Shown here one piece after another: positions 44,450 to 53,519 of a stretch of DNA of 64,000 nt (its first letter is position 1; each line of letters opens with the position of its first letter). The position numbers and the translations under genes were made by a program. The DNA is from Sneathiella sp. HT1-7 (GTDB taxonomy: Bacteria > Pseudomonadota > Alphaproteobacteria > Sneathiellales > Sneathiellaceae), in the NCBI RefSeq assembly GCF_020731145.1, contig NZ_JAJFZN010000005.1, forward strand, positions 124,001-188,000. The letters are read 5' to 3'. The notes beneath the pieces are model-generated. The model searched no databases and was not told the DNA's origin. It saw only the letters and a list, made by a program, of their open reading frames with translations.

Positions 44450-44701
44450 CTAATCCTGCTTCTTTTCGAGAAGCTCCTCCAGTACAAAAAGACGAATTGC
44501 GCTAGAGAGATTTCCTTGACGTGTCGCGTCTATTTTTGTGATCAGTTCGTTAATGCTAAGGTTCTGGCGCTTGGCGTTTTTTTTGAACAGTTCCCAGAAT
44601 TTCCGCTCCAGCGACACACTGGTCCGATGGCCGGAAATACTCACCGAATGCTTGACAATATCCGTGGGAGCAGGCCCGGCCGCAAAGGGTTCCTTAGTCA
44701 T
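44450..44701 (-). CDS. Ribbon-helix-helix domain protein
   Basis: An 83-aa protein. The chosen ATG has AAAGAAAG upstream and overlaps the last 8 bp of fumA. The N-terminal part is short and polar. [42 protein letters not shown] is a ribbon-helix-helix fold in the Arc/MetJ arrangement, with the strand HRTSVSLE and two helices. The C-terminal helix [16 protein letters not shown] completes it. DNA binding is expected. An association with fumarase and DUF4169 is common in alphaproteobacteria and may be regulatory. Confidence 0.87.
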   Translation of the reverse strand: MTKEPFAAGPAPTDIVKHSVSISGHRTSVSLERKFWELFKKNAKRQNLSINELITKIDATRQGNLSSAIRLFVLEELLEKKQD

Positions 44702-46313
44702 CTTTCTTTCGGGCGAAAAAGTCATTCCCCTTGTCATCCATGACGATAAAGGCCGGGAAGTCCTCGACTTCAATGCGCCATATTGCCTCCATTCCAAATT
44801 CCTCGAAGGCCTGTACTTCAACTTTTTTGATATTATTCTGCGCGAGGATTGCGGCCGGACCGCCAATGGAGCCAAGGTAAAATCCACCGTGCTTATTGCA
44901 GGCGTCAACAACAGCCTTGCTGCGGTTGCCCTTAGCAAGCATCACCATACTGCCACCTTCGGCCATGAACTGATCAACATAGCCATCCATTCGGCCGGCA
45001 GTCGTTGGCCCGAAAGAACCTGATGCATAGCCTTCCGGTGTTTTAGCGGGACCAGCGTAATAGATGATATGATCCTTGAAATACTGTGGTAATCCTTCGC
45101 CACTTTCCAGAAGTTCGCGCAATTTGCGATGGGCGAGATCGCGGGCGACAATAATTGTACCGCTCAGACTCAGGCGGGTTTTGATAGGATATTGCGAAAG
45201 CGTCGCCAGAATATCTTTCATCGGCCTGTTAAGGTCAATTTTTACCACTTCATCATTGAGATCCGTGTCCGTGACCTCCGGTAGATACTTGGCGGGGTTG
45301 GTCTCCAATTGCTCGATAAAGACCCCTTCTTTGGTGATCTTGCCCTTAACCTGACGATCCGCAGAGCAGGAGACGCCGATTCCGATTGGTACACTTGCGC
45401 CATGGCGCGGCATTCGGATAACACGGACATCATGACAGAAATACTTGCCACCGAACTGTGCACCAATCCCGATCCCTTGCGAAATTTTCAGGACTTCCTG
45501 CTCCATTTCCAGATCACGAAAGGCGCGGCCATGTTCATTTCCCGTGGTGGGCAACGCATCGTAATACTTGGTAGAGGCAAGTTTGACAGTCTTCATAGTG
45601 TCTTCTGCAGAAGTGCCGCCAATGACTAATGCAAGGTGGTACGGCGGGCAAGCGGCCGTTCCGAGAGACATTAACATTTCCTCGATAAATGGTACCAGAC
45701 GTTCAGGCGTCAATACACTCGGCACGGCCTGATGGAGGAAGGTTTTGTTGGCTGAGCCGCCACCCTTGGCTACGAAGAGAAATTCATAAGAATCGCCATT
45801 TATGGCATACAGGTCGATCTGAGCAGGCAGGTTCGTACCTGTGTTCTTTTCTTCAAACATGCTGATCGGCGCCAGCTGCGAATAACGGAGATTTGTTTCG
45901 GTATAAGTCTTGTAGACGCCTCGGGAAAGCTGCTCTTTATCAGTTCCGTCAGTCCAGACATATTGGCCCTTTTTGCCCATAATAATCGCCGTGCCGGTAT
46001 CCTGACATCCTGGCAGAACCATACCGGCCGCAATATTGGCATTCTTAAGAAGCTCCGTTGCAACGAATTTGTCATTTTTAGAGGCTTCGTCATCTTCAAG
46101 AATTTTCGCAAGCTGCTGAAGATGCTTGGGCCGCAACAGATGGGCAACATCATGCATTGCTTCCGCCGCGAGCAGGCTTAGTGCCTCTGGTTCCACTTTC
46201 AGGATTTGCTTGCCGTCCACGTCGATTGTTGAAACATAATCAGAGGTCAGTTTGCGATATGGGGTGTCGTCTTTCCCGAGGGAAAACATGTCCTGATAGT
46301 GAAATTCGGGCAT
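44694..46313 (-). CDS. fumA: Fumarate hydratase, class I (4Fe-4S)
   Basis: A 539-aa iron-sulfur fumarase of the TCA cycle, reversibly hydrating fumarate to malate. Cluster ligands are Cys103 (LPGCQDTGT), the Cys in GTAACPPYH (about 222) and in GVSCSADRQ (about 316). The C-terminal beta domain has [26 protein letters not shown], with the catalytic TTAGRM segment. The length is that of class I one-chain enzymes. It sits between sspB (54 bp upstream) and the ribbon-helix-helix gene. Confidence 0.96.
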   Translation of the reverse strand: MPEFHYQDMFSLGKDDTPYRKLTSDYVSTIDVDGKQILKVEPEALSLLAAEAMHDVAHLLRPKHLQQLAKILEDDEASKNDKFVATELLKNANIAAGMVLPGCQDTGTAIIMGKKGQYVWTDGTDKEQLSRGVYKTYTETNLRYSQLAPISMFEEKNTGTNLPAQIDLYAINGDSYEFLFVAKGGGSANKTFLHQAVPSVLTPERLVPFIEEMLMSLGTAACPPYHLALVIGGTSAEDTMKTVKLASTKYYDALPTTGNEHGRAFRDLEMEQEVLKISQGIGIGAQFGGKYFCHDVRVIRMPRHGASVPIGIGVSCSADRQVKGKITKEGVFIEQLETNPAKYLPEVTDTDLNDEVVKIDLNRPMKDILATLSQYPIKTRLSLSGTIIVARDLAHRKLRELLESGEGLPQYFKDHIIYYAGPAKTPEGYASGSFGPTTAGRMDGYVDQFMAEGGSMVMLAKGNRSKAVVDACNKHGGFYLGSIGGPAAILAQNNIKKVEVQAFEEFGMEAIWRIEVEDFPAFIVMDDKGNDFFARKKDD

Positions 46314-46367
46314 GGGCTGGCTTTCAGTTGATGTCGAAACAGAAGAACGGGTTGTTTGGAAGATTAG

Positions 46368-46853
46368 CTATTTTTTACGGAATGCATCAAGGGTTATTAC
46401 TTCCCCTTGTTTCTCTGGTACGCCGTTTGCTTCCTCATCTGCAGTTTTTGCAGGTTCCGTTAGGGTAGCTTCAGGAGCGGACACGGTCTCGCTTTCGGGA
46501 GTAGTTACAGAGAACTGTAAGCCGAACTGTACAGACGGATCGGCAAAAGCCGTTAAGGCATCAAAGGGAACCTTTAACGTCTCACGTTTGTGATTAAAAC
46601 TCAGGTCGACGGTGAAGTAGTCCTGCTCCACAACGATATCCCAAAATTGGTGCTGCAGCACTATTGTCATTTCATCTTTATAGCGCTCAGACAGATGTGT
46701 CGGCACGGAAACCCCGGGGTAGGAGGTTTTAAAGGTAATATAGAAATGCTGGTCCCCTGGCAGGCCGTTGACCGCAGCATGACGAAGCGCATTGCGAACT
46801 ACTTCCAGCAGCGCATTTTCAACCATTTTCGTGTAATTGATTTCGTCATCCAT
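46368..46853 (-). CDS. sspB: SspB-family ClpXP adaptor
   Basis: A 161-aa alpha-type SspB. The N-terminal LLEVVRNALRHAAVNGLPGDQHFYITFKTSYPGVSVP starts the substrate-binding domain, and MTIVLQHQFWDIVVEQDYFTVDLSFNHKRETLKVPFDALTAFADPSVQFGLQF forms the ssrA-tag groove. A flexible acidic linker leads to a C-terminal GEVITLDAFRKK, the short motif that docks on the ClpX N-domain. SspB captures ssrA-tagged proteins and hands them to ClpXP. It lies about 100 bp downstream of ssrA on the same strand, which supports the pairing. Confidence 0.93.
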   Translation of the reverse strand: MDDEINYTKMVENALLEVVRNALRHAAVNGLPGDQHFYITFKTSYPGVSVPTHLSERYKDEMTIVLQHQFWDIVVEQDYFTVDLSFNHKRETLKVPFDALTAFADPSVQFGLQFSVTTPESETVSAPEATLTEPAKTADEEANGVPEKQGEVITLDAFRKK

Positions 46854-46949
46854 GTCGTGAATAATCCCCGCCTTCGACGCTTTTTACTTAATTACATTAA
46901 TTCAATTTATGCGACGAGATGCCGGCTAAGGCATCGCGTGATGTAGAAC

Positions 46950-47236
46950 AAGTGAAGGGGCTTCTGTTGCCAGGTGCCCCTCCGAACCCCGTGTAGTGCG
47001 ATTAAGCAGCTACGGCAAATGCTTCGTTATTATCGTTAGCATTTATAAAAATGACCCGATATCGGTGGTATCATACCGAGCAAAAATTACATCTTTACTG
47101 CGCGCGTCGAGCCTATTTCGCCCCCATCAAAAAGACAGTTGTATTCTTGTATATTACTGTCTTTATGGTGGAGGCGCCGGGTACCGCCCCCGGGTCCGCA
47201 ACGTTTATTCCATGCAACGTTTATCGCCATAGTTGG
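46950..47236 (-). ncRNA. ssrA: Two-piece (circularly permuted) tmRNA, ssrA
   Basis: On the minus strand the acceptor piece comes first (about 47236 to 47166) and ends CGCCTCC-A-CCA at 47166-47172. The intervening segment (47126-47165) holds AAAGACAGT/ACTGTCTTT, a hairpin expected for processing. The coding piece begins GGGGGCG at 47125, which pairs with the acceptor 3' strand over 7 bp (one G-U). The tag frame is 47040-47005: ANDNNEAFAVAA, with stop TAA at 47002-47004. A T arm CCGGG/CCCGG precedes the acceptor strand, with loop GGCGGTA. GGGGC/GCCCC near 46955-46980 is the downstream hairpin. The ends are approximate. tmRNA frees stalled ribosomes and tags the nascent protein for ClpXP. Confidence 0.94.
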
Positions 47237-47302
47237 TTACCCAACATCATGAATATAATTCTTTTGCGTTGATATTAAAAGGGGCGATCGCGGCAATTTT
47301 TT

Positions 47303-47821
47303 TTAAGGCTGTTTCCGTTTGAGTGTTATGAAACTGTGATCGTAAGTATCTTTTTCCGATTTTTTATGAAACTCGCGTGATAGTTCGGTCCAACTCGCCG
47401 GGTCAAGTTCCGGAAAAAAAGTGTCTCCGGTTACTGTCGCATGCACCCGGGTGAGATATATTTGGTCCAGCATTTCCATGGCTTGTCGATATATTTCCGC
47501 TCCGCCAATTATAACCATTTCGCGGGCGTCAATTCGTTGCGCAGCATCTTTGCCTAAACGTATGGCCTCATCAAGGCTATGTGCAACGATAGCACCTTCA
47601 GCAATGAAATCAGGGTCGCGGGTAATCACGATGTGGGGGCGCCCGGGAAGCATGCCGGGCAGGGATTCAAATGTCTTTCGTCCCATTATGATTGGTTTGC
47701 CGGTGGTTGTTGCCTTGAACCATCTCAGATCATTTGAAAGGCGCCATGGCAAGCCATTATCCACGCCGATTACCTGATTTTCAGAGACGGCAACCATGGC
47801 CGAGAGGAGAATGGAGGGCAT
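47303..47821 (-). CDS. folA: Dihydrofolate reductase
   Basis: A 172-aa protein from the ATG 7 bp after the thyA stop; longer in-frame readings would run back through thyA. ILLSAMVAVSENQVIGVDNGLPWRLSNDLRWFKATTTGKPIIMGRKTFESLP carries the folate and NADPH sites, with the acidic catalytic residue in LSNDLRWFK. Further on are IVITRDPDF and EMVIIGGAEIYRQAM. It reduces dihydrofolate left by thymidylate synthase, so the thyA-folA order is functional. It ends 67 bp upstream of the tmRNA gene. Confidence 0.96.
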   Translation of the reverse strand: MPSILLSAMVAVSENQVIGVDNGLPWRLSNDLRWFKATTTGKPIIMGRKTFESLPGMLPGRPHIVITRDPDFIAEGAIVAHSLDEAIRLGKDAAQRIDAREMVIIGGAEIYRQAMEMLDQIYLTRVHATVTGDTFFPELDPASWTELSREFHKKSEKDTYDHSFITLKRKQP

Positions 47822-47828
47822 TGCGGAC

Positions 47829-48623
47829 CTAAACGGCAACCTGCGCCGGGATATGTGGGGCGGCCTGATATCCTTCGAGATTGAAATCATCAAAAGTGAA
47901 GGCAAAAATGTCTTTGATGTCGGGGTTGATCTGCATGGTGGGCAGTTTGCCTGGGATGCGTTCCAGTTGCAAATCCGCCTGCTCAATATGATTGGAATAA
48001 AGATGCGTATCACCAAAACTGTGGATAAATTCGCCCGGCTTCAGTTCACACACTTGCGCCATCATCATGGTAAGCAAGGCGTAAGACGCTATATTAAACG
48101 GGACACCAAGGAACACATCAGCGCTGCGTTGGTATAGCTGGCAAGAAAGTCTGCCGTCTGCCACATAAAACTGAAAAAGACAATGACAGGGCGGTAGAGC
48201 CATATTGTCAACTTCCGCCGGGTTCCAGGCGCTGACAATCAGGCGGCGAGAATTTGGATTAGTTTTGACCTGGTTGATGAGATTAGTAATTTGATCAATT
48301 GAGCCACCGTCGGGGCGTGGCCAGGACCGCCACTGCGCGCCGTAAACCGGGCCGAGATCACCATTCTCATCGGCCCAATCATCCCATATCCGCACACCAT
48401 TTTCTTTGAGATATCGGATATTTGTCTCGCCGGAAAGAAACCAGAGTAATTCATGTATGATGGACTTCAGATGCAGCTTCTTGGTCGTGAGCACCGGGAA
48501 CCCCTGGGAGAGATCAAAGCGCATCTGATGGCCGAAAATGCTATAGGTTCCGACGCCTGTGCGATCCGACTTGAAAACGCCCTGGTGGCGAACGGTGCGC
48601 AAAAGATCTAGATATTGTTGCAT
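47829..48623 (-). CDS. thyA: Thymidylate synthase
   Basis: 264 aa from the ATG at 48623, the same length as the E. coli enzyme; an in-frame TTG directly before is not needed. Features: [50 protein letters not shown], active-site Cys146 in [13 protein letters not shown], the phosphate-binding [16 protein letters not shown], and the His/Tyr of HLYSNHIEQ. It methylates dUMP to dTMP with methylenetetrahydrofolate. It is the first gene of a thyA-folA operon. Confidence 0.97.
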   Translation of the reverse strand: MQQYLDLLRTVRHQGVFKSDRTGVGTYSIFGHQMRFDLSQGFPVLTTKKLHLKSIIHELLWFLSGETNIRYLKENGVRIWDDWADENGDLGPVYGAQWRSWPRPDGGSIDQITNLINQVKTNPNSRRLIVSAWNPAEVDNMALPPCHCLFQFYVADGRLSCQLYQRSADVFLGVPFNIASYALLTMMMAQVCELKPGEFIHSFGDTHLYSNHIEQADLQLERIPGKLPTMQINPDIKDIFAFTFDDFNLEGYQAAPHIPAQVAV

Positions 48624-48730
48624 CAAGCGGGTTCCTGTTGAATCTAAGGCATATGTAGTATGAGAATAAGTTAAGCCTGTGACGAATGCCAGCCCAAATT
48701 AAGCGGGATTACATCACCGTTCTGGTAATT

Positions 48731-49069
48731 TCATTCAATTTTTTCGTCCAGAAATGCGCGACCTTCTCTATCCTCAATTTCCAGCACCCACAAATCAGGA
48801 TCGTTTTTAACTCGCCTGTCAATATAGGCGTCGGCGTCTGCTTCCTCAACCCAGTCAGGGCCCGTTCCTTTCAGCCACATGCGTGCGCCGTCATCGAAAT
48901 TCGTCGTGGGGGAGAGAACCATACAGCCCGGCCCCAAGCGGTTTATTTTCAACAAGACAGATCCCGCCGTCTCATCGCCGCGCCGGGTTACCATAACCGG
49001 CACATTAAGCGTGGCGCATTTACGGATATGGGCTTTGATCCAAATCTCGGCTTTCAGGCGAGGTTCCAA
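48731..49069 (-). CDS. DUF1491 family protein
   Basis: A 112-aa protein. RLKAEIWIKAHIRKCATLNVPVMVTRRGDETAGSVLLKINRLGPGCMVLSPTT is the core of DUF1491, and WLKGTGPDWVEEADADAYIDRRVKNDPDLWVLEIEDREGRAFLDE completes it. This small domain is found almost only in alphaproteobacteria and has no known function. It is preceded by a 67-aa protein and tag on the same strand. Confidence 0.9.
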   Translation of the reverse strand: MEPRLKAEIWIKAHIRKCATLNVPVMVTRRGDETAGSVLLKINRLGPGCMVLSPTTNFDDGARMWLKGTGPDWVEEADADAYIDRRVKNDPDLWVLEIEDREGRAFLDEKIE

Positions 49070-49078
49070 AGTACGTTC

Positions 49079-49282
49079 CTATTTCGTCAAACTATCTAGG
49101 CCACAAAAGAGAAGTTCGTCGCGCAGGCGGAGCAGCCGATTTCGCCGGTGTAAATCCCCCTTCTCTTCACAAAAACGCGCTGCTTCTTCCAGAATTTCTT
49201 CCGCCCGGTCTCCATATTTTTCCCGATAATGAGTGGCAACATTCCCAGTCAGGTCATGGATTTCGCGAATCTCTTGCCTCAT
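49079..49282 (-). CDS. Small hypothetical protein (67 aa)
   Basis: A 67-aa, charged helical protein: MRQEIREIHDLTGNVATHYREKYGDRAEEILEEAARFCEEKGDLHRRNRLLRLRDELLF. It reads as two amphipathic helices joined by a short polar turn, with no membrane segment. The ATG overlaps the tag stop by 4 bp (ATGA), and the stop is 9 bp before DUF1491. This tight packing makes it a real gene. I do not recognise the family. Confidence 0.75.
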   Translation of the reverse strand: MRQEIREIHDLTGNVATHYREKYGDRAEEILEEAARFCEEKGDLHRRNRLLRLRDELLFCGLDSLTK

Positions 49283-49854
49283 ACGAGCCTCTTGACTTCT
49301 TCGTGTCGCGGGCAGCTCACCACATGGTCATTGATCATGCCGACCGCCTGCATAAAAGCATAGACAATGGTCGGGCCGACAAATTTAAACCCGCGCTTTT
49401 TCAGATCCTTTGAAATGGTTTGGCTGAGATCGGTTTCCGCCGGCACTTCGCTCATTGACTGCCAGCTGTTTTGCAGGGGCCTACCATCGAGATAGTTCCA
49501 TAGCAACTTTGAAAAGCCGCCATCTTCCGTTTCTTCAATCTCGAGAAAGAGTTGTGCGCCCTTGATTGTCCCGAGGATTTTTGCACGATTGCGGACTATG
49601 CCGCTATCCTGCATAAGAGCCTTCACTTTGGCGTCATCATAGCGCGCAATAATTTCCGGGCTGAAGTTATCAAAGGCAGCTTTGAAATTCTCCCGCTTCC
49701 GTAAAATAGTGATCCAAGAGAGTCCCGCCTGAAACCCGTCGAGAATGAGTTTTTCATACAGGGCGCGGCTGTCATATTCCGGCACGCCCCATTCCTCATC
49801 ATGATAGGCCTTGTAAAAAGGGTCATCCCCATACCAGGTGCAGCCTTCAGCCAT
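49279..49854 (-). CDS. tag: DNA-3-methyladenine glycosylase I
   Basis: A 191-aa enzyme. CTWYGDDPFYKAYHDEEWGVPEYDSRALYEKLILDGFQAGLSWITILRKRE is the Tag signature, with the base-binding Glu and the zinc Cys/His at the start, and the ends in FKFVGPTIVYAFMQAVGMINDHVVSCPRH with the remaining zinc ligands. It removes 3-methyladenine from DNA. It could be under Ada control. It leads a compact group tag, 67-aa gene, DUF1491. Confidence 0.96.
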   Translation of the reverse strand: MAEGCTWYGDDPFYKAYHDEEWGVPEYDSRALYEKLILDGFQAGLSWITILRKRENFKAAFDNFSPEIIARYDDAKVKALMQDSGIVRNRAKILGTIKGAQLFLEIEETEDGGFSKLLWNYLDGRPLQNSWQSMSEVPAETDLSQTISKDLKKRGFKFVGPTIVYAFMQAVGMINDHVVSCPRHEEVKRLV

Positions 49855-49960
49855 TTATCTTTTTTCCCTTTTTTGTAAGCTAATAGCGAATCACCGCCAA
49901 AGGTGAGTTAGTCCGATTTAACTTAAGTCTAATGCAAGGCGTAGCGATAAAGCTACTCAT

Positions 49961-50344
49961 CTACTCCAATTCCTGCTCCGGTTTGAAGCAGACAGCTTCA
50001 ATCTTATTGCCGTCGGGATCAAGGACAAACGCTGCATAATAATTCTCTTCATAATCCCTTTTGCCAGGTCCACCATTATCCGTGCCGCCACTTGTGAGCG
50101 CGGCAGCATGAAACGCGTGAATGGAGGCTTGGTCCGGCGCACGGAAGGCGCAGTGAAAGCCTTGGGCCTTTCCAATATCCTGATGCTCTACCAGCCAGAA
50201 AAAGGGATTTTTCCGAGATGGGCCATAAGCAACGCTCTCGCCGTAATCGGCGACTTTCTTGAGACCAATCGTGGATAAGACGGCATCATAAAAGGCCTTT
50301 GATCTCTCCCGATTGGTGATGCCGATAGACACATGATCCAGCAT
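49961..50344 (-). CDS. VOC family protein (glyoxalase/bleomycin-resistance fold)
   Basis: A 127-aa protein. MLDHVSIGITNRERSKAFYDAVLSTIGLKKV is the first beta-alpha-beta unit with metal-binding His4, FFWLVEHQD and HCAFRAPDQASIHAFHAAAL the second. YYAAFVLDPDGNKIEAVC holds the last metal ligand, Glu. These small dioxygenase/glyoxalase-like proteins have varied activities; no specific substrate is indicated by the neighbours. Confidence 0.9.
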   Translation of the reverse strand: MLDHVSIGITNRERSKAFYDAVLSTIGLKKVADYGESVAYGPSRKNPFFWLVEHQDIGKAQGFHCAFRAPDQASIHAFHAAALTSGGTDNGGPGKRDYEENYYAAFVLDPDGNKIEAVCFKPEQELE

Positions 50345-50429
50345 TTCAAAATCTCCCCTAAATTAATGTTCATGATATGTTCTATATTTATAAAAGGAAA
50401 TATGACGTCTCGGCAAGCCATAAATGCCT

Positions 50430-51320
50430 TTATTGTTTTTGGAGTTCTGGGAGGTCTATGTAGTCAGGCTGAACAATTTTGACGCCTTTGGGCTCCAGAT
50501 CCTCCGGGTTTGCGGGCAAGCTCTCCAGACGGACAAGCGCGAGACCCTGTCCGTTAGAAAAAGAGCGCACGTCAGCGATTTCGCGGCCTTGTTGCAGGAT
50601 TTTATCGCCGCTATGAAGGGTGCCATTATATTCAATTCGAAACAGGCGTTTTTTGATTTTCGCGCGATGTTTGGTGCGGGCGGTCAGTTCCTGCCCCACG
50701 TAGCAGCCTTTGGTGAAGCTGACGCCATTCAGTTCGTCGAAATTTGCCTCTAAAAGAAAATTCTTCTCCGGTAGGATATCGCGGGCACCGTCCGGAACGC
50801 CGAGGCGCAATCGAAGGGCATCATATGCCTCTTCTTTAGCGAGGGTTGCGGTCGGAAACATGGTGGCCGGATGGAACTCCTCCGAAGCGTACATGCGTAC
50901 CCCAAGTGCTAGATTGCGCGGATCGGCAAGATAGAGAACCCCGTCACTATCAATAATCGAACCAACTTTTCCCGGGGTATTCACCGCTGAACTGGAGAAA
51001 TCTCCAAATAGGGAAAAAACGCTCTGATCGCTCTCGGTGATGGTGACATCGGCCCGAAGCTTATAGAGCGTCAGGCGGCGGACGAGATCATCCTTCCGAT
51101 CTGCCGCACAATCGAGGAGGTAGCTATCTCCTGATTTCAGAATAAAAAAATCATGGAGAAATTTACCTTGCGCCGTAAGAAGCGCGGCATAAATGCCTGA
51201 CGTATTGCTGACCTGCGCCATGTCATTTGTGATGAGGTTCTGCAAAAAGTCCCATACATCCTTGCCTGTCAGGACAAGGACTGTACGGCTTTCTAATTGT
51301 GCGACTGTCAAATTCGTCAT
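50430..51320 (-). CDS. ygfZ: Folate-binding protein YgfZ (iron-sulfur/tRNA-modification factor)
   Basis: A 296-aa GcvT-fold protein. The family hallmark is FTKGCYVGQELTARTKHR (about 198-215), with the conserved cysteine. It starts with LESRTVLVLTGKDVWDFLQNLITNDM and has LLTAQGKFLHDFFIL. YgfZ uses tetrahydrofolate in the maintenance of certain Fe-S enzymes such as the tRNA methylthiotransferase MiaB. It is divergent from pyrC, about 90 bp apart. Confidence 0.93.
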   Translation of the reverse strand: MTNLTVAQLESRTVLVLTGKDVWDFLQNLITNDMAQVSNTSGIYAALLTAQGKFLHDFFILKSGDSYLLDCAADRKDDLVRRLTLYKLRADVTITESDQSVFSLFGDFSSSAVNTPGKVGSIIDSDGVLYLADPRNLALGVRMYASEEFHPATMFPTATLAKEEAYDALRLRLGVPDGARDILPEKNFLLEANFDELNGVSFTKGCYVGQELTARTKHRAKIKKRLFRIEYNGTLHSGDKILQQGREIADVRSFSNGQGLALVRLESLPANPEDLEPKGVKIVQPDYIDLPELQKQ

Positions 51321-51408
51321 GTGATTCTTTCCAGATCCGGGCTAAATCCCGAATGCCTCATACAGGTATGATAGGAACGCGCCCTTGGCAAGAGAGGGTA
51401 TGCGTATT

Positions 51409-52533
51409 ATGAAGAAACCGCAATTTCGACATAACGTGTGGGATCTCGATATGAGCCAGGCTGACAGCGGACCAAAGACTTCCTTCCAGGCGAGCAAACG
51501 AGCTGCGATTACAATTCGGAGGCCGGATGACTGGCATGTTCACTTGCGGGACGGGGCGATGCTCAGTGCGGTTGCAATATTTACCGCACGGCAGTTTGCG
51601 CGGGCCATTATAATGCCAAATCTTGTGCCACCGGTGACGACGATGGCGGCTGCGGAAAGTTACCGGAAAAGAATTCTCGCCACACTACCGGAGGGTTCAG
51701 ATTTCACGCCGCTCATGACATGCTATCTCACCGACAGCATCGATCCGGAAGAAGTGCGGCGCGGGCATGAGGCTGGCGTATTTACGGCGGCAAAGCTTTA
51801 TCCCGCAAACGCGACGACAAATTCCAGTCATGGTGTGACGGATATCCGCAATATCTACCCGGTGCTGGAGGTGATGCAGCGGATGAAAATGCCACTTCTG
51901 GTGCATGGCGAGGTGACCGATAGTGATGTAGATATTTTTGATCGTGAGGCAGTCTTTATTGAGCAAGTTATGATCAATATCCTTAAAGACTTCCCGGAGT
52001 TGAAAGTGGTGTTTGAGCATATTACGACGGCCGATGCCGCCGCATTTGTGTCAGAAAGCGGTGCGAATATTGGCGCAACCATTACACCGCATCACCTTAC
52101 TTTTAACCGGAACGAGATTTTTAAGGGAGGAATACGGCCACATTTTTATTGCTTGCCCATTGCGAAGCGAGAAAAACACCGCCTCGCGCTTCGACGGGCG
52201 GCGACGTCGGGGTCCCCGAATTTCTTCCTCGGAACAGACAGCGCCCCCCATGCCATCCATGACAAGGAATCGGCCTGCGGTTGCGCGGGGTTATTCAATG
52301 CACCCTATGCGCTGGAAAGCTATGCGATCGTTTTTGAGGAGGAAGGCGCGCTGGACAAGTTGGAGGCTTTTGCCTCAGAAAATGGGCCGAAATTCTACGG
52401 CCTGCCTCTGAACGATGGCCAAGTGACTTTGGAGCCTGCAGAGGCCGCGGCGGTCGAGCAGATTGAAACGTCAAATGGCGCGCTGGTCCCTTTTCTTGCC
52501 GGTGATACACTGAGTTGGCGTTTTCAAGGCTGA
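51409..52533 (+). CDS. pyrC: Dihydroorotase, class II
   Basis: About 374 aa from the ATG that follows GAGAGGG by 10 nt; other in-frame ATGs lie 9 bp upstream and 42 bp downstream. From [19 protein letters not shown] onward it matches E. coli PyrC (348 aa), so there is an N-terminal extension of about 25 residues. DWHVHLRDG holds two zinc histidines, [17 protein letters not shown] the carbamylated lysine, VHGEVTD and EHITT the others, and [10 protein letters not shown] the catalytic Asp. It makes dihydroorotate in pyrimidine synthesis. Confidence 0.94.
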   Translation: MKKPQFRHNVWDLDMSQADSGPKTSFQASKRAAITIRRPDDWHVHLRDGAMLSAVAIFTARQFARAIIMPNLVPPVTTMAAAESYRKRILATLPEGSDFTPLMTCYLTDSIDPEEVRRGHEAGVFTAAKLYPANATTNSSHGVTDIRNIYPVLEVMQRMKMPLLVHGEVTDSDVDIFDREAVFIEQVMINILKDFPELKVVFEHITTADAAAFVSESGANIGATITPHHLTFNRNEIFKGGIRPHFYCLPIAKREKHRLALRRAATSGSPNFFLGTDSAPHAIHDKESACGCAGLFNAPYALESYAIVFEEEGALDKLEAFASENGPKFYGLPLNDGQVTLEPAEAAAVEQIETSNGALVPFLAGDTLSWRFQG

Positions 52534-52648
52534 GTTCACGCACATATAATTTTCAGTGTTCCTTGCTTTATTCTCCCCTTTCGTCTTGAGGAAACATTTG
52601 CATCCGAATATGGTTGAAAAGATAAACAACGAGATGGAGGCAGTGAGT

Positions 52649-53071
52649 ATGGTGGGGATAGAAAGAAAAGGAAACTGCCTGTGCGGAGAGGTGAAAATCA
52701 ATGCGACGGCACCTGATAATACTGTAGGCGCCTGTCATTGCAGTAAATGTAGGAAATGGGGCGGCGGCCCGTTCCTGTCAATTGATTGCGGATCAGACGT
52801 CAAATTTGACGGCGATGAAAATATCTCGGTTTTTAATTCGTCGGAATGGGCAGAGCGTGGTTTTTGCAAGAATTGCGGAACCCATCTTTTTTACCGGCTC
52901 AAGAGTAATGGGCAGCATATTATGCCGTTGGGTTTGTTTGAGGACGATGGCAATTTTGTTTTTGATCATCAGATTTTTATCGATGAAAAGCCCGTGTGCT
53001 ATTCATTCGCAAATGAGACGCTGATGATGACCGGCGCAGAAGTTTTCGAGAAATACTTATCCCCGGAATAG
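52649..53071 (+). CDS. GFA family (Mss4-like) zinc protein
   Basis: A 140-aa protein. The ATG has GGAGG 9 nt upstream, while the longer reading frame starts in a region without a site. Zinc-binding cysteines are in GNCLCGEV, GACHCSKCRKW and FCKNCGTHLF, the C-x-C, C-x-C-x2-C and C-x2-C set of the glutathione-dependent formaldehyde-activating family. The members act as glutathione S-adduct carriers or have unknown roles. It is a single gene after pyrC. Confidence 0.9.
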   Translation: MVGIERKGNCLCGEVKINATAPDNTVGACHCSKCRKWGGGPFLSIDCGSDVKFDGDENISVFNSSEWAERGFCKNCGTHLFYRLKSNGQHIMPLGLFEDDGNFVFDHQIFIDEKPVCYSFANETLMMTGAEVFEKYLSPE

Positions 53072-53095
53072 CCGGTATTTTGATCCGTCGAGACG

Positions 53096-53359
53096 CTAAT
53101 TTATAAGATACTCAGTGCCGCTATATTTTAGTTCACTTGGACTGATAAGTTTTTTTGACGCGACACGAACGGAATGTAGCGGGCCGTCGAGTTCCGCTTC
53201 CCAAAAATCCAGAAACTTTTTCAATGTCGGGTATTTCGGGGCCAGGTCATATTCCTGCCAGATATAAGTTTGCAGAAATTCCGGATAGTCGGGAAGGTGA
53301 TACAGGATCTCTGCGGTGGTTAATACGTAGCCTTGTAACATTTTCTCCATTTCAGACAT
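53096..53359 (-). CDS. usg: Usg family protein
   Basis: An 87-aa protein. QGYVLTTAEILYHLPDYPEFLQTYIWQEYDLAPKYPTLKKFLDFWEAELDGPLHSVRVASKKLISPSE matches Usg, described upstream of the trpFBA cluster in Caulobacter, over its whole length. The function is unknown and it is nearly restricted to alphaproteobacteria. No trp gene is adjacent in this window. Confidence 0.9.
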   Translation of the reverse strand: MSEMEKMLQGYVLTTAEILYHLPDYPEFLQTYIWQEYDLAPKYPTLKKFLDFWEAELDGPLHSVRVASKKLISPSELKYSGTEYLIN

Positions 53360-53519
53360 GTTGTTACTCCATTCTACTGATAATCAGGGGGAGCCTCTCT
53401 GCCCACAACATTAATATTAGAATATATACATTAACAATCAATTGCTTATGTAATTTTGGCTTTTATTCCCGGCCTCGTACGAGCTATAAGGGGTAAAATA
53501 TAATGAGAGGAATATTGAA

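Noticed and set aside
46996-47272. Plus-strand frames over the tmRNA, one with EAPGTAPGSATF
   Set aside because: The DNA is the complement of the tmRNA acceptor piece; such frames recur as spurious calls near ssrA.
47284-47291. GCGATCGC, a HIP1-like octamer
   Set aside because: A single copy; HIP1 elements are meaningful only when frequent, as in cyanobacteria.
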